Positions 1 through 9,149 of a DNA stretch of 64,000 bases are shown here, one piece after another. This DNA comes from Lysinibacillus_B sp036662795 (lineage in GTDB: Bacteria > Bacillota > Bacilli > Bacillales_A > Planococcaceae). The stretch's first letter is position 1, and each line of letters opens with the position of its first letter. The stretch covers positions 1-64,000 of the forward strand of contig NZ_JBAFWZ010000014.1 in assembly GCF_036662795.1 (NCBI RefSeq), read 5' to 3'. A program made the position numbers and the translations under genes. The notes under the pieces were generated by a model, which did not search any database, was not told where the DNA came from, and saw only the letters and a list, made by a program, of their open reading frames with translations.

Positions 1-142
1 ACTAGCCAAAAAATTGAAAATACTAGCCATCTTTTCCGAAATACTAGCCACTTTTCGAAATTTACTCGCCAACGTGAAAATTCCACACTTCAACTATCGC
101 CAATAGAAGTATAATACTCGCCTCTTTTGCTATTTACTCGCC
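1..142. repeat. 21-nt GGCTAGTA repeat array, copy A
   Basis: Read on the minus strand, the motif GGC(T/G)AGTA recurs. On the plus strand ACTAGCC or ACTCGCC begins at 1, 22, 43 and 64 (exact 21-nt steps), then after a 31-nt step near 95, then at 116 and 136. The array probably continues to the left of the window. A homologous array lies at 41611-41772 with the same step pattern and the same boundary unit (TTCACGTTGGC). It sits downstream of the 313-942 gene. Function unknown; it is too regular and too well matched to the second copy to be chance. Confidence 0.85.
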
Positions 143-312
143 ATATTCACCGCATATTACTTTAATTTAAAAGCCCCAAACCTGTTAAAGGACTCTCTAT
201 CATAAGCTACAATCTTATTTTGATTATTGCACTACAGCCAGCAAGCACTACAAACGCTCATATAAGCTCTATTACATAGCCTTAGCAAGTATTTCCATAT
301 ATTTAAAGCTTA

Positions 313-942
313 TTAAAATAGAAGAATAACAATGACAAAAAATACTAGAGCTGCAACTATACTCCCTAATATTATAGTGAAAAATGCCTTCCACTTAGAA
401 AAATGGTGCACCTCAGAAATCGTAATAATTGTTAGGAAAAATGACCATAGTGTTGCAATTAAAACGACAAAAGAAAGAACGAATAGTAAAATACCGTCTC
501 CTAATTGCAACTCATATCCTTCCACATGAAAAAAAGTATCTGGGGAAAGCTGCATCCAAAATAGGATGACCGGTAATATCCATATGTAAGGTATCACTGT
601 TAAACACATTGCTCTAAAAATATCTTTAAAATTCCCTTTTCCACTAAAAATCGCACCAATTGTAGAGAGTATTCCAGCTAATAATAAGTTTGTTAACACA
701 AATATAAATACACTCGTTACAAACGAAGAATAAACAACTTCGCCTAATGAATATTGATAAGGATACTTTGTGCCATTCATTGTAATTAACGAACTACTAA
801 AGCCTCCAATAATACCGACATACAATGAATATTGAAAGGATTTGTGATCTAATACATAACGAACAGTGTCCCGAGGTCTATAAGCTATCGATAGTATTGG
901 CTGTCGGTCATCAATAGAGGATTTTGTTTGTTGATTCTCCAA
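313..942 (-). CDS. Yip1-family multi-pass membrane protein
   Basis: Predicted integral membrane protein of 209 residues with about five hydrophobic segments, laid out as in the bacterial Yip1/YIP1-domain family. The family's biochemical role in bacteria is not established. I place the start at the TTG at 942 (LENQQ...), because AAAGGAGG lies six bases ahead of it; the ATGs further upstream would put that site inside the coding region. The N-terminal 25 or so residues are polar and the rest hydrophobic. The gene is monocistronic, with a repeat array downstream and dispersed repeats upstream. No catalytic motif is visible. The family assignment rests on topology and general resemblance. Confidence 0.6.
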   Translation of the reverse strand: MENQQTKSSIDDRQPILSIAYRPRDTVRYVLDHKSFQYSLYVGIIGGFSSSLITMNGTKYPYQYSLGEVVYSSFVTSVFIFVLTNLLLAGILSTIGAIFSGKGNFKDIFRAMCLTVIPYIWILPVILFWMQLSPDTFFHVEGYELQLGDGILLFVLSFVVLIATLWSFFLTIITISEVHHFSKWKAFFTIILGSIVAALVFFVIVILLF

Positions 943-1026
943 AGGTTTGCCTCCTTTCATAAAAAATAATAGAATACTAATCTTTTTACTCAAAATTTGC
1001 ATAGAAAAGCATGTTACTTAAAAAAA

Positions 1027-1165
1027 GTGCAAGTGCTCCGTTCAGCCCCGAATCGAAAATATCTGTCCCACTTTCGACCGCCGGGATGAAGCAACCTTGA
1101 TGAGCTGGACGCTGGGGCTAGACACTGAACAAACTCCAAAAAATTATGCTTTCTTACTCATTAAA
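1027..1165. repeat. Dispersed palindromic repeat R1, copy A
   Basis: About 140 bp closely matching 42397-42557 in the same orientation. Shared blocks include AGCCCCG, CGAATCGAAA, CTTTCGACCG, GGGATGAAGC, GCTAGACACT and the TTCTTA...GTTAAAA-like right end. Compared with copy B it lacks 19 nt between two CCCCG words, as expected from slippage deletion. It can fold into nested hairpins. It is intergenic, upstream of the Yip1-like gene and downstream of tyrS. Confidence 0.8.
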
Positions 1166-1169
1166 ACAA

Positions 1170-1218
1170 GGCAAGCCCTAGCACAACTTCTTCAAAAAGC
1201 GAAGTGGCAGGGCTTGCC
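1170..1218. repeat. Mini R2 element with inverted GGCAAGCCC ends
   Basis: A 49-bp sequence bounded by GGCAAGCCCTAGCAC (1170-1184) and GTGGCAGGGCTTGCC (1204-1218), which pair at 13 of 15 positions. The same ends bound the longer elements at 28351-28461 and 62646-62831, so this looks like an internally deleted member. It directly follows R1 copy A. It may also act as the tyrS terminator, since tyrS ends at 1293, but no strong U-run follows the hairpin. Confidence 0.7.
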
Positions 1219-1292
1219 AATTATAGCATCTAAACATCTTTATTAACGAAGCAAAAACAGTAGAAGCTATAAATGTCTTCAACTACAAGTAA

Positions 1293-2564
1293 TTATTGAA
1301 ATTTCACCATATGATATTTCTTTTTACCGCGACGAATAATTGTGAAAGCATCTTCTAAACGGTCTTTAGCTTCGACGTTATATTCTAAGTCTTGTACCTT
1401 TTCTCCATTAATTGAAATTGCACCATTTGTTACATCTTCCCGCGCTTGGCGTTTAGACGGGGAAATTCCTGCCTCAACAATTAGTTCCACAATATTTTTA
1501 TCTTCTTTTGTTACTTCCACTGATGGAACTCCAGAAAATGCTACTTTCATTTCTTCTACGGATAGCGCTTTTAAATCACCCGAGAATAACGCTGCCGTAA
1601 TTCGTTCAGCTGCCGCTAAGCCTTCTTCACCATGAACTAATTTTGTCATTTCCTCCGCTAACGTTTTTTGTGCTTTACGTAAATGCGGCTCTTCCTTCAC
1701 ACTAACTTCTAAAGCTTCAATCACTTCGCGCGATAAGAACGTGAAAATTTTCAAGTATTTCACAACATCTGCATCTGCTGCATTGATCCAGAATTGGTAG
1801 AATTCATAAGGACTTGTTTTTTCAGCGTCTAACCATACAGCACCACCCGCTGTTTTACCAAATTTCGTCCCATCCGCTTTTGTTACTAATGGAATTGTAA
1901 TGCCGAATGCCTTTGCATTCTCATCATGCGTTTTACGAATTACTTCTAGACCAGTCGTAATATTCCCCCACTGATCTGATCCACCAACCTGGATACGTAC
2001 ATTGTAGTTGTCATATAGGTAGTTGAAATCAATGCCCTGAATAAGCGTGTAACTGAATTCCGTAAATGAGATACCAGAATCCAAACGAGAGGCAATTGTA
2101 TCTTTTCCTAGCATGTAATTCACATTAATTAATTTTCCAAAGTCACGTAAAAATTCTATCGTACTCATTTTGCCGATCCAGTCGTAGTTATTCACTAACT
2201 GGGCTGTATTTTCAGCATCACTATTAAAATCAAAAATGCGCTCTAGCTGCTTTTTAATTCCTTGAACATTTTTATCGATTTGCTCAACTGTTTGTAATTG
2301 ACGTTCCTCTGATCGACCAGATGGATCTCCAACCATGCCTGTTGCACCACCGACTAATAAGATCGGTGAATGTCCAGCTTGTTGGAAACGACGAAGTGTT
2401 AGTAACGGGACAATATGACCGATATGCATCGAATCAGCTGTCGGGTCAACTCCTACGTATAGAGATACGTTCTCTTCGTTTAAAAGTTTTTCCATTCCTT
2501 CTGCATCAGTTTGTTGATATAGTAGACCTCGCCACTCTAAATCTTGTAATAATTCATTTGCCAT
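1293..2564 (-). CDS. tyrS: Tyrosyl-tRNA synthetase
   Basis: Cytosolic class I synthetase (423 aa, usual bacterial length) that charges tRNA-Tyr with tyrosine. The catalytic Rossmann fold contains the HIGH-type motif HIGH (SMHIGHIVPLL, about residue 46), the tyrosine/ATP pocket, and the KMSKS-type loop seen as KFGKTAGG (about residue 234). The C-terminal 70 residues form an S4-like RNA-binding domain (SKRQAREDVTNGAISINGEK). The start has AGGAGGAAAAAATT before ATG. It is transcribed alone behind a T-box leader, so expression should rise when uncharged tRNA-Tyr accumulates. The location next to acsA/acuABC follows the Bacillus order. Confidence 0.97.
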   Translation of the reverse strand: MANELLQDLEWRGLLYQQTDAEGMEKLLNEENVSLYVGVDPTADSMHIGHIVPLLTLRRFQQAGHSPILLVGGATGMVGDPSGRSEERQLQTVEQIDKNVQGIKKQLERIFDFNSDAENTAQLVNNYDWIGKMSTIEFLRDFGKLINVNYMLGKDTIASRLDSGISFTEFSYTLIQGIDFNYLYDNYNVRIQVGGSDQWGNITTGLEVIRKTHDENAKAFGITIPLVTKADGTKFGKTAGGAVWLDAEKTSPYEFYQFWINAADADVVKYLKIFTFLSREVIEALEVSVKEEPHLRKAQKTLAEEMTKLVHGEEGLAAAERITAALFSGDLKALSVEEMKVAFSGVPSVEVTKEDKNIVELIVEAGISPSKRQAREDVTNGAISINGEKVQDLEYNVEAKDRLEDAFTIIRRGKKKYHMVKFQ

Positions 2565-2636
2565 AATTTTTTCCTCCTAATTCATTGAAAAATTGTCATT
2601 GCGGGTATGAAATATAAATGGAAAAATCCAAATAAA

Positions 2637-2870
2637 AAAGTCCCTACACGCAATTTGCATGCAGGGACGTTATGTTTAATATAACGCGGTACCACCCGGC
2701 TTGAAGAATGGAATTCATTCTTCCTCTCTAAACGTCTTAACGCGACGGAGACGTTTTAGCTCAAAGAACGTAATTCATGCACTCGCTATGGTTAGCTTTC
2801 ACCTACCGCTAACTCTCTATACAGGGAACGTTTGCACTACTGCAATCTTTTCATCACTAAAAAACTATAC
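2637..2870 (-). promoter_or_regulatory. T-box leader of tyrS
   Basis: On the minus strand the T-box core GGGTGGTACCGCG is at about 2684-2698. It is followed by a terminator hairpin built from GTCCCTGCATGC...GCGTGTAGGGAC and a T-run (2637-2670). Upstream, the Stem I apical region (GAGTTAGCGGTAGGTGAAAGCTAAC-like) is present. The specifier is best read as UAC at 2770-2772, following the GAAT of the specifier loop, which matches tyrosine. Uncharged tRNA-Tyr should stabilise the antiterminator and allow tyrS transcription. Confidence 0.93.
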
Positions 2871-2875
2871 AGACT

Positions 2876-2903
2876 ATTCTACCCATTATAGAATCATTGT
2901 CAA
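2876..2903 (-). promoter_or_regulatory. Promoter of tyrS T-box transcript
   Basis: Minus-strand TTGACA (2898-2903) and TAGAAT (2876-2881) are separated by 16 nt, a good SigA-type promoter just ahead of the T-box leader. It is divergent from the penicillin-binding protein gene, for which a plus-strand TATAAT is visible at 2933-2938 without a convincing -35. Confidence 0.7.
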
Positions 2904-2964
2904 TAGTTTACCCGAGCTTTATGAAAATATGTTATAATAAACAAGATTTTAGGAGGTCGATTAA

Positions 2965-5925
2965 GTGAAGGAATGGATCGAACAATTAAAACAACGAGTT
3001 GAGCAATTAAATGAACGAATCGAAACTTTCGCTAATTCCGAATGGGGACGTAGAACGCGTATTAGCAGTAGCGTTGCCTGGAATTTAGTGTTATTATTTA
3101 TGATTTTTTTATTATCTACAACTATTTTCGTAGCATCTGTAGGTGCAGGATATTTTGCTTCTCTCGTTAAAGAGGAACCTCTTCGTTCGAAAGAGGAAAT
3201 GCGTGAGCTAATCTTCAATTATGAAGAAACAAGTGAAATTTATTTTGCAAATGAAGTATATATTGGAAAGCTTCGTACTGACTTAGAACGACGCGAAACT
3301 TCATTAGCATCTGTTTCACCAACACTAGTAAATGCTGTGCTAGCAACAGAGGATGAATACTTCCGAGAGCATAACGGAATTGTCCCAAAAGCTGTAGTTC
3401 GTGGTTTATTACAGGATGTAACAAACTCCGCCAACCAAACCGGGGGCTCAACACTAACACAGCAATTAATCAAAAACCAAATTTTAACGAATGAGGTTTC
3501 TTATGAGCGTAAAGCAAAGGAAATTCTACTTGCTATTCGCTTAGAACATTTTATGTCTAAGGAAGAAGTTTTAGAGGCATATTTAAATATTATTCCTTAT
3601 GGACGAAATGCTTCTGGTCGTAATATTGCAGGAATCGAAACTGCAGCTAACGGTATTTTTGGTGTTAAGGCATCCGAATTATCTTTACCTCAAGCTGCTT
3701 ACATTGCCGGGATTCCTCAGGCTCCTTATGCATATACACCATTTAAACAAACTGGGGAATTGAAAGATGCAAAGGGACTTAAGCCAGGTATCGACCGTAT
3801 GAACACTGTCCTTCATCGTATGAAGGAAGTTGGTTATATTAGTGAGGCTGAATACAAAGCCGCAAAAGAATATGACATTACAAAGGATTTCCGCAAGCCT
3901 GAAACTCGTGCAGACCAAGAATACCCTTGGTTAACACGTGAATTAGAAGCAAACGCATCCATGATTATCGCTGAAATACTCGCAGAAAAAGACGGGATAG
4001 ATCCAAAACGTCTGCAAGAAGAAGAAAATTTATATCAAAAATACATGATATTAGCTGACCGAGATGTTCGTTCATCTGGCTATCGTATCTATTCTACAAT
4101 CGATAAGGAAATGTATGATGCGATGCAGAAAGCTGCTGATAACTTTAAGTATTACGGTCATACCTATACGAAAGTAGAAAAGAACGAGGAAGGCGAAGAA
4201 GTAGAAGTACAAATGCCTGTGCAGGTAGGTAGTATTTTAATAGAAAATTCGACAGGGAAAATTTTAAGCTTTGTCGGCGGTCGTGATTTTGCAATTGAAG
4301 AATTGAACCATGCAACACAAGCATATCGCTCTAATGGTTCGACAATGAAGCCATTACTAGCTTATGGACCAGCAATTGAATACGGCAAAATCGGTGCTGG
4401 TAGTCCAGTAGTAGACGTCAAGTTTTCACATCCATATGGCGGTTATGGCAAAAGCCCTTCAAACTTTATTGCAAGTCAAGAACGAGGAATTATTCCTGCT
4501 CGTGATGCTTTGGCTCATTCACAAAACTTACCTGCTCTTCGTTTATACGACTCAATTTTAGATAAACGTCCAGCAACTTACTTAGAGAAAATGGGCTTTA
4601 GTCGTCTTACTGATGGCGACTATGAAAACCTTTCTACAGCCATTGGCGGACTAACAAACGGGACAACTGTTGAAGAAAATACGAATGCATATGCTACATT
4701 TGCAAATGGTGGTAAGTTTATAGATGCCTATATGATTGATAAAATTGTCGATTTAGATGGCAATGTCATCTATGAGCACAAAGCTGAGCCAGTTGATGTA
4801 TTCTCACCTGAAACAGCCTATATGGTAACAGATATGCTTCGTGATGTTTTAGATTATGGTACAGGTGCTCGTGCAAATAGTATGCTTAAATTCTCTTCAG
4901 ATTTCGCGGCAAAGACAGGTACCTCTCAGAATTTTAAAGATGTTTGGGTTGTCGGCTACAATCCGAATATTTCATTAGGAGTTTGGTTAGGGTATGACCA
5001 ACCGCGCTCACTAGATACATTCTCAAATACGTACCAACAGCCAAGTAATCGGGTAAATATGCTTTGGGCAACATTAATGAATTCAATGTATGATGTTAAT
5101 AAAGAATTAATTGGGACAAAAGAAACATTTAAAAAACCGGCAAATGTTGTAACAGCTTCTTTTTGTGGTATTTCAGGACTTGCCCCATCAGCTACTTGTT
5201 CAGCTGCAGGATTAGTTCGGTCAGATTTATTTAATAGAAACGTATTTTTACCTAATAAAGCTGATGATAGTTTAACATCAGCGGAAGCTGTAGAAATTGA
5301 CGGACGTTTCTACAGTGCATTACCTTCAACACCATCGGAATTCGTGACTATGGGTGGCGTTGGTTTAAATCCAGAATTTATCAAACGAATTTTCGGAAGA
5401 ATTGGTGGTGACCCATCAAAGCTATTGCCGAAAGATTCATCTCTTGGTACTTCTGCTATTAGTACAGCTACTTTTGAAGCCGATAGTGCCCCACCAAGTG
5501 CTGTTACTTCAACATTAAACGGTAGCACTATGACGTGGACAAAATCAGGCTCAAATGATGTTATTGGTTACCGTGTTTATAATGTAACAGACGGTGGAAG
5601 AGCTATTGTATCAACATTTAAAAGCTCACAGAATCGAAGTGTTACGGTTCCTACTGGAAGTTCCTATGTAGTTGTAGCGGTTGATATTACAGGCTTAGAA
5701 TCCGCGCAATCTAATATCATTTCCATCGCTGCTCCAGATCCAGAACCTACCCCAGATGATGGTGGCGAAAATCAACCACCTGGAGAAAACGGCGGTGGCT
5801 CAAATGGTGATGGAAACGGTAATGGTGATGGCAATGGTGATGGTGATGGTAATGAACCAGGAGATCCAGACGAAAACCCTGATAACTCTGGAAATGATCA
5901 AAACCAATCTAATAGATATCGCTAA
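2965..5925 (+). CDS. ponA: Class A penicillin-binding protein (PBP1A type)
   Basis: Bifunctional peptidoglycan synthase of 986 aa, anchored by one membrane segment (about residues 40-68) with the catalytic part outside. The glycosyltransferase (GT51) domain has catalytic Glu129 in ATEDEYF and the GGSTLTQQ motif. The transpeptidase has the three active-site boxes: S459-TMK, S519-QN and K650-TGTS. A fibronectin III-like domain follows (about 845-922), then a tail of about 64 residues rich in Gly, Asp and Asn with short GNGDG repeats. The GTG start is chosen because AGGAGG lies eight bases upstream. The position beside tyrS is not the usual B. subtilis ponA location (next to recU). The tail composition suggests a flexible wall spacer. 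Confidence 0.93.
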   Translation: MKEWIEQLKQRVEQLNERIETFANSEWGRRTRISSSVAWNLVLLFMIFLLSTTIFVASVGAGYFASLVKEEPLRSKEEMRELIFNYEETSEIYFANEVYIGKLRTDLERRETSLASVSPTLVNAVLATEDEYFREHNGIVPKAVVRGLLQDVTNSANQTGGSTLTQQLIKNQILTNEVSYERKAKEILLAIRLEHFMSKEEVLEAYLNIIPYGRNASGRNIAGIETAANGIFGVKASELSLPQAAYIAGIPQAPYAYTPFKQTGELKDAKGLKPGIDRMNTVLHRMKEVGYISEAEYKAAKEYDITKDFRKPETRADQEYPWLTRELEANASMIIAEILAEKDGIDPKRLQEEENLYQKYMILADRDVRSSGYRIYSTIDKEMYDAMQKAADNFKYYGHTYTKVEKNEEGEEVEVQMPVQVGSILIENSTGKILSFVGGRDFAIEELNHATQAYRSNGSTMKPLLAYGPAIEYGKIGAGSPVVDVKFSHPYGGYGKSPSNFIASQERGIIPARDALAHSQNLPALRLYDSILDKRPATYLEKMGFSRLTDGDYENLSTAIGGLTNGTTVEENTNAYATFANGGKFIDAYMIDKIVDLDGNVIYEHKAEPVDVFSPETAYMVTDMLRDVLDYGTGARANSMLKFSSDFAAKTGTSQNFKDVWVVGYNPNISLGVWLGYDQPRSLDTFSNTYQQPSNRVNMLWATLMNSMYDVNKELIGTKETFKKPANVVTASFCGISGLAPSATCSAAGLVRSDLFNRNVFLPNKADDSLTSAEAVEIDGRFYSALPSTPSEFVTMGGVGLNPEFIKRIFGRIGGDPSKLLPKDSSLGTSAISTATFEADSAPPSAVTSTLNGSTMTWTKSGSNDVIGYRVYNVTDGGRAIVSTFKSSQNRSVTVPTGSSYVVVAVDITGLESAQSNIISIAAPDPEPTPDDGGENQPPGENGGGSNGDGNGNGDGNGDGDGNEPGDPDENPDNSGNDQNQSNRYR

Positions 5926-5927
5926 TT

Positions 5928-5974
5928 AAAAAGATGTGTAGCGCATGGAAACCCATGTACTACACATCTTTTTT
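5928..5974. terminator. Bidirectional terminator
   Basis: The stem AAAGATGTGTAG pairs with CTACACATCTTT around an inner CATGG/CCATG stem, with T-runs on both sides. It ends the PBP1A transcript on the plus strand and the arginine operon on the minus strand. Confidence 0.9.
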
Positions 5975-6043
5975 ACTCCTATAAATACAGTTATTCATTT
6001 TAAATGAATAGACTTTCAGATCTCACACTAAAAGTTCTCATCC

Positions 6044-7177
6044 TTATCCTACTAATACATTTTTAAAAATCTCTACAGCCTCATCAATTTCCTCATAGCT
6101 AACTGTTAATGGTGGTAAAAGGCGAATCACCTTTGGTCCAGCAGCAACTGCTAATAAACCAGCCTCATCTAGTTTCGTAATAAACGGTGCAACCTCTACG
6201 CCACCACAGCCTACACCTAACATTAAGCCTTTTCCTTGAATTGTATAGTTCTCTGGAAGCGACTCTTGTAGCTTCTTCACTAAATAAGCTGATTTTTCAT
6301 TTACAGCCTGTAAAAATGCTTCATCGAAAATATGATCAATTACTGTTTGCGCTACCGCAACACCTAGTGGATTACCACCAAATGTAGTACCATGCGTACC
6401 CGCATTAAATGTATTAAACAATTCCGCAGTACCTAAAATACCACCTATTGGGAAGCCACCACCAAGACCTTTTGCTATTGAAACAATATTCGGTTTTAAC
6501 ACAGTTTGTTCGTACGCGAATCGAGTACCAGTACGGCCAATACCGGTCTGTACCTCATCAACAATTAATAATATATTATTTGTCTCACAAATTTCTTTTA
6601 TAGCTGTAGCAAACTCTTCAGAAACGGCATTTACTCCACCCTCGCCTTGAATCATCTCAAGCATAATAGCAGCAATAGAATCATCCGCTTTAGCCTTTAA
6701 AGCCTCAACATCATTGAATGGTAATGTAATAAATTCACTTACTAAAGGACCGAAGCCATTGCGAACCTTGTCTTGCCCTGTTGCAGACATCGCACCAAAA
6801 GTACGACCGTGGAATGACTGCTCAAATACGATAATACGATGTTTACCAGTATGCTTGCGAGCTAGTTTAATTGCAGCCTCATTCGCTTCTGCACCACTAT
6901 TACAGAAAAATGCATAGGACAAATGCGTATCTTTTACAAGCGATGCTGCTAGTTGCTCCTGCCCTGGACTTTCAAATAAATTGCTTATATGCCATAGTTT
7001 TTCACTTTGGTCTTGAATAGCTTTTACAATTGCTGGATGTGCATGTCCTAGGCTACAAACAGCAATACCGCTCGTAAAATCTAAATAGCGTTTACCATTC
7101 GTGTCAAAAACAACAGTTCCTTCACCTTTATCAATAGCAATCGGTCTTCGTGCATAGTTTTGAAATAGTGCACCCAT
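6044..7177 (-). CDS. argD: Acetylornithine aminotransferase
   Basis: PLP-dependent class III aminotransferase (377 aa) that converts N-acetylglutamate semialdehyde and glutamate to N-acetylornithine and 2-oxoglutarate. The cofactor site shows DEVQTGIGRTG, and the Schiff-base lysine is in SIAKGLGGGFPIGG; the phosphate-binding SGAEANEAAIKLAR stretch is near the N-terminus. It is the last gene of argC-J-B-D and starts directly after the argB stop codon with no gap. A carbamoyl-phosphate synthase or argF, present in the B. subtilis operon, does not follow here. Confidence 0.95.
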   Translation of the reverse strand: MGALFQNYARRPIAIDKGEGTVVFDTNGKRYLDFTSGIAVCSLGHAHPAIVKAIQDQSEKLWHISNLFESPGQEQLAASLVKDTHLSYAFFCNSGAEANEAAIKLARKHTGKHRIIVFEQSFHGRTFGAMSATGQDKVRNGFGPLVSEFITLPFNDVEALKAKADDSIAAIMLEMIQGEGGVNAVSEEFATAIKEICETNNILLIVDEVQTGIGRTGTRFAYEQTVLKPNIVSIAKGLGGGFPIGGILGTAELFNTFNAGTHGTTFGGNPLGVAVAQTVIDHIFDEAFLQAVNEKSAYLVKKLQESLPENYTIQGKGLMLGVGCGGVEVAPFITKLDEAGLLAVAAGPKVIRLLPPLTVSYEEIDEAVEIFKNVLVG

Positions 7178-7954
7178 TTACTTCACCAGCTCCTCACTTA
7201 AAATCGTCGTACCTGTTAATGTATCGTTTACAATTTGTACAGTTGGAATGCCTGCATGTAAGCATGCTAAAGCCCCCTGCACTTTTGGTATCATTCCACC
7301 ATAAATATGACCTTCTTCAATCCACTTCTGAATATCACTTTCGGTTACTTTCATTCTATATTCATCTTCAATACGAATACCTGCGACGTCTGTTACAAGA
7401 AGTAAGCTCTCTGCACCAACAGCCAAGGCTACTTCGCTCGCTACCGTATCACCATTAATATTTAGTGCCTGACCTTCCTCATTAGCACCAATACAAGCTA
7501 TAACCGGGACAACACTAGCATCAGTTAAAGATTGGATTAATGTTGAATTGACACATTGAATCTGCCCAACATAGCCATAAGTATCCTTATCTAAAAATCG
7601 ACTTTGCAAAAGTGAGCCGTCAAAACCGTTCAAACCAACTGCCGTTATTCCTGCTGAGTTTAACTCATAGACTAATGCAGGATTTACTTTCCCAATAAGC
7701 GTAGATTGAACGATATCTATCATTTCTTCACTTGTTACACGAAGGCCATTTACTGTATGTGATTCGATTTGCGCTTTCTCTAGCTCACGATTAATAGCAG
7801 GACCTCCACCATGTGTAATAATTAACTGATAGCCCTCATCTTGTAGAGCTTTGAAATTGCGAAAGAAGGCTTCATTTAAGCCTTCTAACGTACTACCGCC
7901 AAGTTTAATAACCATTTTACGTGCGGTAAGATGCGTTGATTTTAACGTAGTCAT
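7178..7954 (-). CDS. argB: Acetylglutamate kinase
   Basis: Phosphorylates N-acetylglutamate in arginine synthesis; amino-acid-kinase fold, 258 aa with the start given. Visible motifs are VIKLGGSTLEG at the N-terminus, the glycine-rich HGGGPAINRE, and NINGDTVASEVA with GGMIPKV toward the C-terminus. Two starts are possible. The ATG at 7954 has a GGGGGTGTGA stretch upstream and overlaps argJ by 38 bases. The ATG at 7915 (MVIKLGG) lies one base past the argJ stop and matches the usual family N-terminus, but has a poor ribosome site. Either way, translation is probably coupled to argJ. Confidence 0.93.
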   Translation of the reverse strand: MTTLKSTHLTARKMVIKLGGSTLEGLNEAFFRNFKALQDEGYQLIITHGGGPAINRELEKAQIESHTVNGLRVTSEEMIDIVQSTLIGKVNPALVYELNSAGITAVGLNGFDGSLLQSRFLDKDTYGYVGQIQCVNSTLIQSLTDASVVPVIACIGANEEGQALNINGDTVASEVALAVGAESLLLVTDVAGIRIEDEYRMKVTESDIQKWIEEGHIYGGMIPKVQGALACLHAGIPTVQIVNDTLTGTTILSEELVK

Positions 7955-9137
7955 AAGTTAAATCACACCCCCATGCAAAGCCATGTCCCTCGCCTACTCC
8001 AAGTGACACGTTAATTTTCACATCATCCTGCTTTAAAATTTCGATTAACTCTTCCTCTGAAAATAGAATCGGCTCGCCATTTTCGACCATTGTAGCTCCA
8101 CCTATTTTTATTGTAATTTTGTCAGGATCTACCGTTGCGCCACTGTATCCAACTGCCGCGATAATACGACCCCAGTTTGCATCACAACCAAATACAGCTG
8201 TCTTTACAAGTGGTGAACCAACAACTGTTTTCGCAATTTTACGTGCCTCTTCATGAGAAATAGCACCCTCTACCTCAACTTCAATTAATTTTGTTGCACC
8301 TTCACCATCACGGGCAATTGATTTTGCCAAATCTTCTGCCACAAGACGTAGGGCCGAATAGAATTGATCCCATTCTGGATGTTGGGGTGTTAATACTCCA
8401 TTACCAGCTAATCCATTAGCCATTACAACTACCGTATCATTTGTTGATGTATCACCATCTACTGTAATGGCGTTAAATGTTACATTAGTAATCTCTGATA
8501 ATGCTTTTTGTAGCACAGATGTTTCGATACTAGCATCCGTTGTTATAAAACCAAGCATTGTAGCCATGTTAGGCTCAATCATACCTGAACCTTTTGCTGT
8601 TCCAGAAATAATTATTTCTTTCCCATCGATGATTGTAGAATAAGCTGTGTTTTTCATTACTATGTCTGTAGTTAATATTGCTTCCGAAAAATCAATACCA
8701 CCCGCACATTCTGAAGATGGACTTAGCATTGCCATTCCTTTTTTTACAGGCTCCATATTCATTATCTCACCAATTACACCTGTTGATGCTACACCAACTA
8801 AAAGTGGTTCTATCCCAAGCTTGTCAGCCGCTAGCGCTTGCATTTCATAGGCATCTGCTAACCCCTGTTTACCTGTACATGCGTTTGCATTTCCTGAGTT
8901 AACAACTATAGCTTGCATTTTTTTAGACTGATAGACAACTTCCTTTGTCACTTTAAGTGGAGCTGCCTGTACTGCATTTGTCGTAAAAACGCCGGCCACA
9001 CTTGCTGGAACTTCACTTACTAAAATGGCTAAATCCTTTTTCTCTTTTTTAATTCCACAATGTACACCTGCAGCTGTAAAACCTTTAGGTGACACGATAT
9101 TTCCACTAGGTAATTTCTTTATTTTTATAGTAGCCAT
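7917..9137 (-). CDS. argJ: Bifunctional ornithine acetyltransferase / N-acetylglutamate synthase
   Basis: Transfers the acetyl group from acetylornithine to glutamate, recycling acetyl in arginine synthesis; the acetyl-CoA-using synthase activity is expected from the family but not provable from sequence. The protein (406 aa) is an Ntn-hydrolase-like precursor that cleaves itself before a threonine in the motif GSGMIEPNMATMLGF, which is intact here. The C-terminus CDLTYDYVKINASYRT is typical. It is the second gene of the operon and overlaps or abuts argB. Confidence 0.95.
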   Translation of the reverse strand: MATIKIKKLPSGNIVSPKGFTAAGVHCGIKKEKKDLAILVSEVPASVAGVFTTNAVQAAPLKVTKEVVYQSKKMQAIVVNSGNANACTGKQGLADAYEMQALAADKLGIEPLLVGVASTGVIGEIMNMEPVKKGMAMLSPSSECAGGIDFSEAILTTDIVMKNTAYSTIIDGKEIIISGTAKGSGMIEPNMATMLGFITTDASIETSVLQKALSEITNVTFNAITVDGDTSTNDTVVVMANGLAGNGVLTPQHPEWDQFYSALRLVAEDLAKSIARDGEGATKLIEVEVEGAISHEEARKIAKTVVGSPLVKTAVFGCDANWGRIIAAVGYSGATVDPDKITIKIGGATMVENGEPILFSEEELIEILKQDDVKINVSLGVGEGHGFAWGCDLTYDYVKINASYRT

Positions 9138-9149
9138 TCCTTTTCCTCC

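Noticed and set aside
1..142. CRISPR array
   Set aside because: The repeating motif is about 8-11 nt at 21-nt steps, with no long identical repeats, no unique spacers of 30 nt or so, and no cas genes.
332..529. Plus-strand open frame opposite the Yip1-like gene
   Set aside because: No ribosome site, and low-complexity content opposite a well-supported membrane protein gene.
2701..2937. 78-residue plus-strand open frame
   Set aside because: It is the complement of the tyrS T-box leader; the RNA elements explain the sequence.
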